From: Nocardiopsis alba DSM 43377
Lineage (GTDB): Bacteria > Actinomycetota > Actinomycetes > Streptosporangiales > Streptosporangiaceae
Direction of reading: 5' to 3'
Assembly (NCBI RefSeq): GCF_000341225.1
Contig: NZ_ANAC01000011.1
Coordinates: forward strand, 62,001 to 126,000
DNA: 64,000 bases
In this document: positions 7,424 to 15,510 of the stretch, piece after piece
Layout of the letters: every line of letters starts with the position of its first letter
Numbering within the stretch: the stretch's first letter is position 1
Translations under genes and position numbers: made by a program
Notes under the pieces: model-generated
Told to the model about the DNA's origin: nothing
Databases searched by the model: none
What the model saw: the letters and a program-made list of their open reading frames with translations, nothing else

Positions 7424-8452
7424 TCAGCCGGGTACGTAACCCCGGTCCTTGTCCACGGCATTGCGCAGTTCCCGCCCGCCCAGGTAGCGGTCGAGATTGT
7501 CCAGGAACAGCTCCCACAGGTCGTCGCGCCAACCGATCACGTCACCCGACATGTGCGGTGAGACGACGGACCCGGGCAGGCCCCACAGTGGATTGATCGC
7601 CTTGAGCGGTTCCCGTTCGAAGACGTCCAGGGCCGCCCCGGCGATCGAGTTCGCCTCCAGGGCTCGGACCAGGTCGGACTGGACGACGATGGGGCCGCGG
7701 GCCACGTTGATCAGCCGCGCGGTGGGTTTCATCAGGTCGAGGAAGGGCCGGTCGACCAGACCTCGTGTGGAGTCGGTGAGCGGCGCCGCGACGACCACGT
7801 AGTCGGCCTCGGGGAGCGCTTCGCGCAGGCCGGGGCCGTGATCCGGGTCGAGGTGGGAGGCGTACACACGGCCGAAGTCGGGGTCGCCCTCCCGGGCGTG
7901 GCTGCCCGAGGCCTCGACCCGCATCCCGATGGCGGTGAGCTTGCGGCCGATCGCGCGGCCGATCGGGCCGGTGCCGACGACCAAGGCCCGTTTGCCGGTG
8001 ACGCGTTCGGTCTCGCGGTGCAGCCAGTGCCGTTCTCGCTGGAGCTCCCAGGAGCGCGGGAAGTCCTTGGCGAAGGAGATGATCAGCCCGAGGACGTATT
8101 CGGCGATGTGCTCGTCGAAGACACCGCGCGAGTTGGTGACGACGACGTCGCTGTTCACGAGCCCGGGGAACATCAGGTTGTCCACACCGGTGGTGGCCGC
8201 GTGCACCCACCGCAGCGAGTCGGCCTTGGGCCAGGCGGCGGACAGGGCCTCGGTGAACAGGTCCCAGACGAGGAGCGCGTCCGTTCCGGGGAGCGCTCCT
8301 GCGAGTCCGTCGGCGGTGGTGTGGACGACCTCGCCGAGTCCGGGGTGGTCGTGGAGACGTTCGAGCCCCGACGGGGTCTCCTCTCCGTGGAGGACGAGGA
8401 GCCTGGGCCGTTCGGGTGCGGAGACGGTGGCGGTACTGGGCGGACGGTTCAC
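7424..8452 (-). CDS. D-2-hydroxyacid dehydrogenase (NAD-binding)
   Basis: A 342-residue enzyme from GTG 8452; the upstream extension of that frame crosses the promoter palindromes and was not used. The NAD-binding core shows VVGTGPIGRAIGRKL. The catalytic set of the family is present: Arg in LINVARGPIVV, Glu in ALDVFEREPL and His in VVSPHMSGD. It reversibly interconverts 2-hydroxy and 2-oxo acids with NAD(P)H. It heads the two-gene operon with the amidase. Two perfect palindromes (8542-8557 and 8568-8579) lie 90-130 bp upstream. The true substrate is unknown. Confidence 0.9.
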   Translation of the reverse strand: MNRPPSTATVSAPERPRLLVLHGEETPSGLERLHDHPGLGEVVHTTADGLAGALPGTDALLVWDLFTEALSAAWPKADSLRWVHAATTGVDNLMFPGLVNSDVVVTNSRGVFDEHIAEYVLGLIISFAKDFPRSWELQRERHWLHRETERVTGKRALVVGTGPIGRAIGRKLTAIGMRVEASGSHAREGDPDFGRVYASHLDPDHGPGLREALPEADYVVVAAPLTDSTRGLVDRPFLDLMKPTARLINVARGPIVVQSDLVRALEANSIAGAALDVFEREPLKAINPLWGLPGSVVSPHMSGDVIGWRDDLWELFLDNLDRYLGGRELRNAVDKDRGYVPG

Positions 8453-8541
8453 TGGCGTGAGCTTTCCGGTTGACGGGTTCTGGACTGGTGCCGTCGGGGT
8501 GAGGGTTCGCCCTGCACGGAGAACGCTAGGGAGCCCGCATA

Positions 8542-8557
8542 GGATTGTCAACAATCC
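8542..8557. promoter_or_regulatory. GntR-regulon operator 1 (GGATTGT-CA-ACAATCC)
   Basis: A perfect 7-bp inverted repeat around CA in the divergent control region between the hydroxyacid dehydrogenase and DUF3830 genes. The core GATTGTCAACAATC is identical to the copy at 13468-13481, and one central base differs at 8663-8676. The form fits FadR/FCD-type GntR regulators; the only such gene nearby is at 11128-11826. Confidence 0.75.
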
Positions 8558-8567
8558 ACAAAAGGAC

Positions 8568-8579
8568 TGTCGTACGACA
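8568..8579. promoter_or_regulatory. Second palindrome in the same control region
   Basis: TGTCGTACGACA is a perfect 12-bp palindrome 10 bp after operator 1. It also has the TnGT/ACnA form common to GntR sites but a different core. It may be a second or weaker operator or a site for another protein. Confidence 0.45.
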
Positions 8580-8662
8580 AAGCTCCACCTCATACCCGGT
8601 CGGCGATCTGGGGATACCCGTACTAGACGGGTCTATTGCCGCATTCGGAGGGTTGATCATAA

Positions 8663-8676
8663 GATTGTCGACAATC
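8663..8676. promoter_or_regulatory. GntR-regulon operator 2 (GATTGTCGACAATC)
   Basis: A fully symmetrical 14-bp palindrome, about 90 bp before the DUF3830 start. It shares 13 of 14 bases with operators 1 and 3. It probably controls the plus-strand operon DUF3830-isomerase-isomerase-gntR. Confidence 0.75.
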
Positions 8677-8766
8677 AACAGTGCCGTGACCCCGCAGGCC
8701 CGGAACAGGACCCCGGGCCGACCGTCCCACAAAGGAAGCACGTAGGCCCCGCCGAAGGGATCCCAC

Positions 8767-9261
8767 TTGCCCAGGTACATGACAGTCACGCTCGCCCGAC
8801 GCGGGGTCTCCTGCGTCGCCGAACTCCTCGACGAGGACGCGCCCCGCACCTGCGAGGCGGTATGGAACGCCCTCCCGCAAGGGGACGCGGTCCAACACGC
8901 CAAGTACGCGCGCAACGAGGTCTACACGATGGTCCCGAGGTTCGCCGATCCCGAACCGGGCCAGGAGAACCCCACCGTCACACCCATCCCCGGGGACATC
9001 GTCTACTTCTCCTTCGACTCCGGCATGCTCGACCGCTCCTTCAAGGAGGACAAGGGCATCGGCCACCTTCCCGGAGTGATCGATCTGGCCCTCTTCTACG
9101 GACGTAACAACCTGCTGCTCAACGGCGACGTGGGCTGGGTGCCGGGCAACGTGTTCGCCACCGTCGTGGAGAACCTGCCCGCCATGGCCGAGGCCTGCAA
9201 CGACGTCTGGCGCTCCGGCAGCGTCGGTGAGCGTCTCCTGTACGAACGGCTGGAACGCTGA
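8767..9261 (+). CDS. DUF3830 family protein (cyclophilin-like fold)
   Basis: A 164-residue protein from TTG 8767 (GAAGGGA six bases upstream); ATG 8779 is an alternative that removes four residues. The stretch GVSCVAELLDEDAPRTCEAVWNALP (residues about 13-37, given here only as the family hallmark region) and the later PGDIVYF, GLG-like and NVFATV segments match DUF3830. Members have a small beta-barrel related to cyclophilins and are repeatedly found with amidases and Asp/Glu-racemase-like genes, but the activity is unassigned. It is the first gene of the plus-strand arm of the regulon. The protein is probably cytosolic. Confidence 0.82.
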   Translation: MPRYMTVTLARRGVSCVAELLDEDAPRTCEAVWNALPQGDAVQHAKYARNEVYTMVPRFADPEPGQENPTVTPIPGDIVYFSFDSGMLDRSFKEDKGIGHLPGVIDLALFYGRNNLLLNGDVGWVPGNVFATVVENLPAMAEACNDVWRSGSVGERLLYERLER

Positions 9262-9356
9262 CCGGCCCCGTGGCGCCGAGACGGCACGAGACCGACGAAT
9301 CGACCGACACACCCGAACGATCACCACAGAGCACATCAACGGGAGGTGAGTGACCG

Positions 9357-10196
9357 ATGCGAACCGAGGGAAACGGACCGAACCCCGCGGGCGGCTTCGA
9401 CCCCATGACCCCGGCCGTCCCCGTACAGCCGGAGACGTCCGAGATCGTCGAACTGTCGGCGTCGACGACGACACCCTGGCAGGCAGGGGTGGGCGTCATC
9501 GCGCCCTACGACTTCGCTCTCGACCGCGAACTATGGCGGTGGACGCCCGACGACGTCTCGCTCTTCATCACCCGCCTGCCCTACGTGCGCGTTCCGGTGA
9601 CGGTCGACCAGGCCGCCGCGCTCAGCAAGGGCAAGAGGGTGGGCAAGGCGGTACGCGAGCTCATGGCGCCCGAGCCCCTGGCCATCGGCTACGCCTGCGC
9701 GTCCGGAAGCTTCGTCCACGGAGCCCACGGGGAGCGCACGCTGCGCCACACCATGCTGACGGCCGGGGCGCCCGAGGCCGTCACCACGTCGGGGGCGCTG
9801 ATCAGCGCCCTGGAGACCCTGGGCACCGACCGGATCGCGGTGGTCACCCCGTACGTGGACAGCGTGACCGACCGGCTCCTGGCCTATCTGGCCGAACACG
9901 GCGTCGGGGTCACCTCCAGCGTCGGGCTGGGGTTGCTCAGCCACATCTGGAAGGTCACCTACTCCGAGGTCGCCCGCGCGGTGCACGAGGCCGACCGACC
10001 GGACGCCCAGGCCGTCTTCATCAGCTGCACCAACGTCCTCACCTACGACATCATCGCGCCCTTGGAACGCGAGCTGGGCAAACCCGTCATCGCGGCCAAC
10101 CAGGTCACCATGTGGGCGGTCATGCGGGCCGCCGGCCACCGGGCGGTCGCCCACGGACAGAGCCTGATCGGCATGGCTCCCACCGGGGTCGGCTGA
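9357..10196 (+). CDS. Asp/Glu racemase-superfamily protein (EutA/maleate isomerase-like)
   Basis: A 279-residue protein of the superfamily that includes maleate cis-trans isomerase, arylmalonate decarboxylase and EutA. The two halves each present a Cys in the expected place: YACASGSFVHG (about 118-128) and FISCTNVLTYD (about 220-230), the usual proton-transfer or thiol pair. After 45 poorly conserved residues the fold begins at GVGVIAPYDFALDR. The ATG at 9357 follows GGGAGG at 10 bases. It lies 95 bp after DUF3830 and 88 bp before a paralogue. Isomerisation, racemisation or decarboxylation of a small dicarboxylate is likely; the substrate is unknown. Confidence 0.85.
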   Translation: MRTEGNGPNPAGGFDPMTPAVPVQPETSEIVELSASTTTPWQAGVGVIAPYDFALDRELWRWTPDDVSLFITRLPYVRVPVTVDQAAALSKGKRVGKAVRELMAPEPLAIGYACASGSFVHGAHGERTLRHTMLTAGAPEAVTTSGALISALETLGTDRIAVVTPYVDSVTDRLLAYLAEHGVGVTSSVGLGLLSHIWKVTYSEVARAVHEADRPDAQAVFISCTNVLTYDIIAPLERELGKPVIAANQVTMWAVMRAAGHRAVAHGQSLIGMAPTGVG

Positions 10197-10284
10197 ACCG
10201 ACCGTTCGACCAACGACCCACCGGGGCGGTCCCGACCTCGACGGCCGGCCGCCCCGGTGGGCCCCACAGACCTTGAGGAGAAGC

Positions 10285-11031
10285 ATGACCCGCGTCGGAA
10301 TCCTCTACCCCGGCTTCAGCGCCGAGGACGACTACCAGACCTTCGCCTCGCAGATCGACGACGTCGAACTGCCCCTTGTGCACACGCTCATGCGCGAGGA
10401 CGCCCACCGGGTCGACGCCCTACTGGACGTCGGCAGCGAGGAGGTGCTCTCGAAGGGGGCCGAGGAGCTCTCCGCGATGGAGATCGACTCCGCCATCTGG
10501 GCGTGCACCAGCGGAAGCTTCGTCTTCGGCTGGGACGGGGCGCGTCGGCAGGTCCAGGGGGTGCGCGACGTCGTCGGCGTCCCCGCCTCCAGCACCTCCT
10601 TCGCCTTCGTGCACGCCCTACGACAACTGCGCCTCTCCCGGGTCGCGATCGCCGCGACCTACCCCGACGACGTCGCCCGACGCTTCGAACGGTTCCTCAC
10701 CGAGGCCGGCGTCACCGTCCTGTCCCTGGCCAGCCACGGCATCGTCACCGCCGCGGAGGTGGGGCGGCTCGACCCCGATGAGGCGCTCGACTTCGTCATC
10801 TCCAACGACCACCCGGGCGCCGACGCCGTGCTGGTCCCGGACACCGCCCTGCACAGCGCCGACCTCATCGACCCGATGGAGGCCCTGCTGGGCAAGACGG
10901 TGCTCACAGCCAACCAGGTCAGCGTCTGGGAGGGGCTGCGTCTGGTCGGCCGCTGCGAGTCGCGTCCGGGGCCCGGGAACCTGTTCCGCTCCGGAACCTC
11001 CACGGTCCGCGACGCCTTCGAACGGCGATGA
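10285..11031 (+). CDS. Second Asp/Glu racemase-superfamily protein
   Basis: A 248-residue paralogue of the preceding gene, starting at ATG 10285 with GAGGAG four bases upstream. The first Cys site is kept (WACTSGSFVFGW), but the second-half position reads VPDTALHSADL, where the Cys-Thr of the partner is replaced by Asp-Thr. The two proteins are therefore not equivalent: one keeps two Cys, the other one. They may form a heteromer, act in sequence, or have different chemistry. The gene is in the same plus-strand operon and is followed by the GntR regulator after 96 bp. Confidence 0.83.
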   Translation: MTRVGILYPGFSAEDDYQTFASQIDDVELPLVHTLMREDAHRVDALLDVGSEEVLSKGAEELSAMEIDSAIWACTSGSFVFGWDGARRQVQGVRDVVGVPASSTSFAFVHALRQLRLSRVAIAATYPDDVARRFERFLTEAGVTVLSLASHGIVTAAEVGRLDPDEALDFVISNDHPGADAVLVPDTALHSADLIDPMEALLGKTVLTANQVSVWEGLRLVGRCESRPGPGNLFRSGTSTVRDAFERR

Positions 11032-11127
11032 CCTCGGGGACCCATCCGTGCCGATTCGTCCATTGATGTCCGGCACGTCCCCGTATTCTCGATCGAGTTC
11101 AGACCACGTCCCGAGAAGGGAAGTCCC

Positions 11128-11826
11128 ATGTCGGCCCCCGGCCAACTTCGTCCCGTCCCACGGCGGTCCACCGCCGAGCTGATCGCCGACCAGCTCCGCG
11201 CCGCGATCATGTACGGCTCCCTCTCACCGGGGGACCAGCTCGGCGAGGCCGACCTGGCCGGACGGTTGGGAGTGAGCCGGGGTCCGCTCCGTGAGGCGAT
11301 GCAACGCCTGGTCCAAGAAGGGCTGCTCCGCAGTGAACGGCACAGGGGCCTGTTCGTGCGCGAGCTGACACCCGACGACGTCCGGGACGTCTACGTCGCC
11401 CGGCTCGCGGTGGAGAGGACCGCCTGCGAGCTGATCATGCGGGGCAACAGGGGTGAGGCCGTGGCCCGCCTCACCCCGGCCCTGGACCGGCTGGCCCGGG
11501 CCGCCGCGGCCGCGGACCGCCACGCGATGAGCGAGGCCGACCAGGAGTTCCACGAGACCCTCGTGAGCTGTTCGGGCAACTCGCGTCTGGAGCGCATGGC
11601 GCGAACACTGCTGGTCGAGACCCGTATGTGCCTCACCGTGATGCAGGACGTCTACCCCGAACCCGAGGAGCTCCTGGAGGAACATCGCAGGATCCTGGAC
11701 GCGATCGTCGAGGGCGAGGAGAACCGTCTACTCGGCCTGATCGAGACCCACATGCTCGACACCGTCGACCGGATCAACGGCGAGACGGCCGACGAGGCGA
11801 CGGCCGAGGACGAGACCTCGGACTGA
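11128..11826 (+). CDS. GntR-family regulator, FCD subfamily
   Basis: A 232-residue transcription factor. The N-terminal winged helix (about 14-78) contains IADQLRAAIMYGSLSPGDQL and LAGRLGVSRGPLREAMQRL, typical of GntR. The C-terminal all-helical FCD domain (about 90-215) has the metal/effector-type residues in DQEFHETLV (Asp, His), EEHRRIL and ETHMLDTV (His). An organic-acid effector is usual for this subfamily. It lies at the end of the plus-strand operon and is the obvious reader of the GATTGT-NN-ACAATC sites at 8542, 8663 and 13468. No such site precedes its own start. Confidence 0.92.
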   Translation: MSAPGQLRPVPRRSTAELIADQLRAAIMYGSLSPGDQLGEADLAGRLGVSRGPLREAMQRLVQEGLLRSERHRGLFVRELTPDDVRDVYVARLAVERTACELIMRGNRGEAVARLTPALDRLARAAAAADRHAMSEADQEFHETLVSCSGNSRLERMARTLLVETRMCLTVMQDVYPEPEELLEEHRRILDAIVEGEENRLLGLIETHMLDTVDRINGETADEATAEDETSD

Positions 11827-11842
11827 CCGGAACGACGAACCC

Positions 11843-11882
11843 GACGGGCCCCGACCACGGTCCGTCGCGGTCGGGGCCCGTC
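11843..11882. terminator. Convergent terminator between gntR and the aldehyde dehydrogenase gene
   Basis: Perfect 14-bp arms (11843-11856 and 11869-11882) with a 12-base loop, placed between two genes that end toward each other. It can work in both directions; T tracts are poor on both sides. Confidence 0.7.
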
Positions 11883-11892
11883 TTCGCGCCCT

Positions 11893-13356
11893 CTAGAGCC
11901 CGCCGATGCCGACGTACTTCGACTCCAGGAACTCGTCGATGCCGACCCGACCGCCCTCACGGCCCAGGCCGGAGTGCTTCACCCCGCCGAACGGGGCCGC
12001 CGGGTTGGACACGACACCCTGGTTCAACCCCACCATGCCGGTCTCGAGCGCCTCGGCCACCCGGAGCGCCCGGTTCAGGTCACGGGTGTACACGTAGCTG
12101 ACCAGCCCGAACTCGGTGTCGTTGGAGGCCCGCAGCACCTCCTCCTCCGTCTCGAAGGGCATCACCGGGGCCACCGGACCGAAGATCTCGGTGCGGGACA
12201 GCTCCGCCGCGAAGGGCACGTTCGCCAACACCGTCGGCCGGTAGAAGTGCCCCGGACCGTCGCCCGGTCCGCCGCCCACCAGTACGTTCGCGCCGAGGTT
12301 CACGGCGTCGTCGACCAGGTCCTGCACCTTCTTCCGGGCCTTGTCGTCGATGAGCGGGCCCACGTCGACGTTGTCCTCCAGCCCCCGGCCCAGGCGGAGC
12401 GCGCCCATGCGCTCGCTGAGCCTGCGGGAGAACTCCTCCGCGATACCCGACTGGGCGTAGATGCGGTTCGCGGCCGTGCACGCCTCACCGATGTTGCGCA
12501 TCTTGGCGAGCATCGCCCCGTCCACCGCGGCGTCCAGGTCGGCGTCGTCGAACACCAGGAACGGCGCGTTGCCGCCCAGCTCCATGGAGGTGCGCAGCAC
12601 CTGACCCGAACTCTGCTCCAGCAGCCTGCGGCCGACCGCCGTCGAACCGGTGAAGGAGAGCTTGCGGATCCGCCCGTCGGTGAGCAGCGGCTCGGTGATC
12701 CCACCCGGGTCCGTGGTCGGCAGGACACTGAGCACACCCTCGGGCAGCCCCGCCTCCGTGAGGATCCCGGCCAGCGCCAGCGCGGACAGCGGGGTCTGGT
12801 GGGCCGGCTTGAGGATCATCGTGCAACCCGCGGCGATGGCCGGGCCGATCTTGCGGGTCCCCATCGCCATGGGGAAGTTCCACGGGGTGATGAGCATGCA
12901 GGGCCCGACCGCCTGCTTCATGATCAGGAAGCGCGACTTCCCGTCCGGTGAGAGGGAGAACCCGCCCTCGATCCGCACCGCCTCCTCGGAGAACCAGCGG
13001 AAGAACTCGGCCGCGTAGGCGATCTCCCCACGCGCCTCGGCGAGGGGCTTGCCCATCTCCAACGTCATGAGGGTCGCCAGATCCTCCTGGCGCTCCATGA
13101 GCAGGGCGTAGGCCCGGTACAGGATCTCGCCGCGCTCGCGCGGAGCGGTCCGCTGCCAGCCCGGCTGGGCCTTGGCGGCGATGTCGAGGGCCTCCATGGC
13201 GTCCCGCTCGCCCGCGTCCGAGACCTCGCACAGCACCTTTCGGGTCGAGGGGTCCTCGACGGCGAAGGAGGCACCCGAGGCGGGTTCACGCCACTTCCCG
13301 CCGAGGAAGAGCGCCTTGTTCACCTGTTCGACGACCCGTACTTCCCGATCCGACAT
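11893..13356 (-). CDS. NAD(P)-dependent aldehyde dehydrogenase, succinate-semialdehyde dehydrogenase-like
   Basis: A 487-residue ALDH that oxidises an aldehyde to its acid. Catalytic residues are in place: Asn160 in TPWNFP, Glu259 in MELGGNAP and nucleophile Cys293 in GEACTAANR. The GabD-like pattern (IGEACTAANRIYA, GLVSYVYT, VGLNQGVVSNPAAPFGG) points to a semialdehyde substrate. Start ATG 13356 has GGAG six bases upstream. It is divergent from the aminotransferase at 13517, and the 160-bp gap contains a copy of the GntR operator. The two enzymes would convert an omega-amino acid to a semialdehyde and then to a dicarboxylate. Confidence 0.9.
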   Translation of the reverse strand: MSDREVRVVEQVNKALFLGGKWREPASGASFAVEDPSTRKVLCEVSDAGERDAMEALDIAAKAQPGWQRTAPRERGEILYRAYALLMERQEDLATLMTLEMGKPLAEARGEIAYAAEFFRWFSEEAVRIEGGFSLSPDGKSRFLIMKQAVGPCMLITPWNFPMAMGTRKIGPAIAAGCTMILKPAHQTPLSALALAGILTEAGLPEGVLSVLPTTDPGGITEPLLTDGRIRKLSFTGSTAVGRRLLEQSSGQVLRTSMELGGNAPFLVFDDADLDAAVDGAMLAKMRNIGEACTAANRIYAQSGIAEEFSRRLSERMGALRLGRGLEDNVDVGPLIDDKARKKVQDLVDDAVNLGANVLVGGGPGDGPGHFYRPTVLANVPFAAELSRTEIFGPVAPVMPFETEEEVLRASNDTEFGLVSYVYTRDLNRALRVAEALETGMVGLNQGVVSNPAAPFGGVKHSGLGREGGRVGIDEFLESKYVGIGGL

Positions 13357-13467
13357 GTTTCGCTCCTCAGTCGACGGGCCGACCCGACGGGACGGCCTGT
13401 GGTGTCAGAACTGCCCGGCGTGCGTCCTCTGGACACCGCCGCTCCCGGATGTTTCCATAGCAGCGTC

Positions 13468-13481
13468 GATTGTCAACAATC
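13468..13481. promoter_or_regulatory. GntR-regulon operator 3 (GATTGTCAACAATC)
   Basis: A 6-bp inverted repeat around CA, identical over 14 bases to the core of operator 1. It lies between the divergent aldehyde dehydrogenase and aminotransferase genes, 36 bp before the latter start. Confidence 0.75.
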
Positions 13482-13516
13482 CTACGGAACCCGATACAAG
13501 GAATTGAGGCCATCGC

Positions 13517-14770
13517 ATGGCGGAACTCTCCCCGGTTCTCAAGCAGGCGACACCGGTCATCGCCGCACGAGGCGAGGGTGTCTACCTGTACGACGAGGAC
13601 GACCGCCGTTTCCTCGACTTCACCGCCGGCATCGGGGTGACCAGCACGGGCCACTGCCACCCCAAGGTGGTCGCCGCCGCCCAGGAGCAGGTCGCGACCC
13701 TGATCCACGGCCAGTACACCACCGTGATGCACCGGCCCCTGCTGCGACTCACCGAACGTCTCGGCGAGGTCCTGCCCGAAGGGCTCGACCGCCTGTTCTA
13801 CGTCAACTCCGGCAGCGAGGCCGTCGAAGCCGCCCTGCGCCTGGCACGCCAGGCCACCGGGCGTCAGAACGCCGTCGTCTTCCAGGGCTCCTTCCACGGA
13901 CGCACCATGGGCGCCGCCTCCCTCACCACCTCCGGGACCAAGATCCGCGCCGGCATCGGCCCGCTCGTCCCCGGCGTCGTGGTCACGCCCTTCCCGTACG
14001 CCTACCGGCTCGGCATGTCCGAGGAGGAGGCCGTCGCCTACGCGCTGCGCGAGCTCGACTACCAGTTCGCCACGGTGACCTCCCCGAAGGACACCGCGGC
14101 CGTCTTCATCGAGCCCGTCCTCGGCGAGGGCGGCTACGTTCCGGTCCCCGACGCCTTCCTTCAGGGGCTGCGCGAGCGCGCCGACCAGCACGGGTTCCTG
14201 CTGGTCCTCGACGAGGTGCAGACCGGCTTCGGTCGCACCGGCACCTTCTGGGGGCACGAGCCCTCCGGTGTGCGTCCGGACATCGTCATCACCGCCAAGG
14301 GGCTGGCCAGCGGCTTCCCGATCTCCGCCATCGCCGCCCCCGCCGCGATCATGGACAAGGCCTGGCCGGGCTCCCAGGGCGGCACCTACGGCGGCAACGC
14401 CGTCGCCTGCGCCGGCGCCCTCGCCACCCTGGAGGTCATCCAGGAGGAGGGTCTGGTGGAGAACTCCGCCCGCCAGGGCGAGCGCCTCCACCAGGGGCTG
14501 GCCAAGATCGCCGAGGCCCACCCCGCCATCGGCGACGTCCGGGGCCGGGGCCTCATGCGGGCCTGCGAGTTCGTCAAGGCCGACGGAACCCCCGACGGCC
14601 AGTCCGCGCAGAAGGCCCAGCAGGCGGCCGCGCAGAACGGCCTGCTCCTGCTGACCTGCGGCCCCGCCGGCAACGTCGTCCGCTTCATCCCGCCGCTCAT
14701 CGTCGATGGCGACCAGGTCGACACCGCCCTCGAACTGTGGGCGGCCTCCGTCGAGGAGACCGTCTCCTAG
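13517..14770 (+). CDS. Class III PLP aminotransferase, 4-aminobutyrate aminotransferase-like
   Basis: A 417-residue PLP enzyme. Lys261 in VITAKGLASGFP is the Schiff-base lysine; Asp232 in LVLDEVQTGFGRTG binds the pyridine nitrogen; NSGSEAVEAALRLAR holds the phosphate-binding Gly-Ser. This subgroup moves an omega-amino group to 2-oxoglutarate or pyruvate. Start ATG 13517 has GAGG seven bases upstream. It is divergent from the aldehyde dehydrogenase with a shared operator, so the pair probably works in sequence. A tRNA-Arg gene lies 159 bp downstream. Confidence 0.9.
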   Translation: MAELSPVLKQATPVIAARGEGVYLYDEDDRRFLDFTAGIGVTSTGHCHPKVVAAAQEQVATLIHGQYTTVMHRPLLRLTERLGEVLPEGLDRLFYVNSGSEAVEAALRLARQATGRQNAVVFQGSFHGRTMGAASLTTSGTKIRAGIGPLVPGVVVTPFPYAYRLGMSEEEAVAYALRELDYQFATVTSPKDTAAVFIEPVLGEGGYVPVPDAFLQGLRERADQHGFLLVLDEVQTGFGRTGTFWGHEPSGVRPDIVITAKGLASGFPISAIAAPAAIMDKAWPGSQGGTYGGNAVACAGALATLEVIQEEGLVENSARQGERLHQGLAKIAEAHPAIGDVRGRGLMRACEFVKADGTPDGQSAQKAQQAAAQNGLLLLTCGPAGNVVRFIPPLIVDGDQVDTALELWAASVEETVS

Positions 14771-14929
14771 CCACCAGGGCCCCATGGGGGCGCCGTCCGA
14801 GGTGGCGGCGCACCCATGGTCCGGGTCACACCGGAAAATGGCGCAAAGGCACTCCGACACCGTGATAGAGTCGGAGACGTCGCAAGGGAGAGCGCAGAGC
14901 CCGCCCGGGCGACACACAACCGAATACCT

Positions 14930-15005
14930 GCACTCGTAGCTCAATGGATAGAGCATCTGACTACGGATCAGAAGGTTGGGGGTTCGAGTCCTCCCGAGTG
15001 CGCCA
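14930..15005 (+). tRNA. tRNA-Arg (anticodon ACG), CCA encoded
   Basis: The acceptor arms GCACTCG (14930-14936) and CGAGTGC (14995-15001) pair perfectly. The D arm is GCTC/GAGC, the anticodon stem TCTGA/TCAGA encloses loop CTACGGA, giving anticodon ACG, and the T arm has TTCGAGT. CCA follows the discriminator G at 15003-15005. Confidence 0.97.
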
Positions 15006-15022
15006 CCTTGAGACAGTGGAGA

Positions 15023-15066
15023 AGACCGCCGGACCTGCACACCACACAGGCCCGGCGGTCTCTTTT
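15023..15066 (+). terminator. Rho-independent terminator after tRNA-Arg
   Basis: AGACCGCCGG at 15023-15032 pairs with CCGGCGGTCT at 15052-15061, extended inward by CCTG/CAGG, and is followed by CTTTT. Confidence 0.9.
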
Positions 15067-15108
15067 CCGCTGTCGAGAGTCCCTCACCCCCAGAGCGGAG
15101 CCCGAACG

Positions 15109-15315
15109 GTGAACGACGGAGCCGAGAGCCCGGGGATGATGGTCCTCTACGGATGCATGGTCGTCATAGGGGTGCCGTCGGCCATCGTCATCTGGGTCGT
15201 GGAGGGTCGTTTCTCCTGGATGTCATGTCTGGGAGTGTCGGTGGGGGTCTGGAAGCTGGTCGAGGCCTACCGAGCCCGGAGAGCGGCCGCCTCCGAAAAG
15301 GGCCCCACGTCGTAG
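15109..15315 (+). CDS. Small membrane protein of unknown function
   Basis: A 68-residue protein from GTG 15109. A short polar start is followed by two hydrophobic segments (about 10-30 and 35-50) and a basic tail ending RARRAAASEKGPTS. The tail resembles that of the small membrane protein at 17050 (RRSRVAFSEKGGAARR), so the two may be distant paralogues. It lies directly downstream of tRNA-Arg in a strip of orphan genes. I do not recognise a family. Confidence 0.5.
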   Translation: MNDGAESPGMMVLYGCMVVIGVPSAIVIWVVEGRFSWMSCLGVSVGVWKLVEAYRARRAAASEKGPTS

Positions 15316-15510
15316 CCGCCGCAACGGGGCCTTGACGGTTCAGCCGCTCGAGCGGTTCAGGATCTGTCGGGAGTGGGCCTCCAACGCAGGGATGGTCCGC
15401 TCCGCCTCTCGGGCCGGGGGCTTGCGCGAGTGGTCCGGCCCGGGTTGTCTTATCGGTAGGGGGCGGCATCAGCGTCACCCCCACGGCCACAGAGCGGGAG
15501 CCCCCACCCG

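Noticed and set aside
5877-14770. Ectoine degradation cluster (EutA-like proteins with aminotransferase and semialdehyde dehydrogenase).
   Set aside because: No ectoine hydrolase (EutD/DoeA), deacetylase (EutE/DoeB), or Ueh/Eeh transporter is present, and the regulator is FCD-type, not the MocR-type EnuR.
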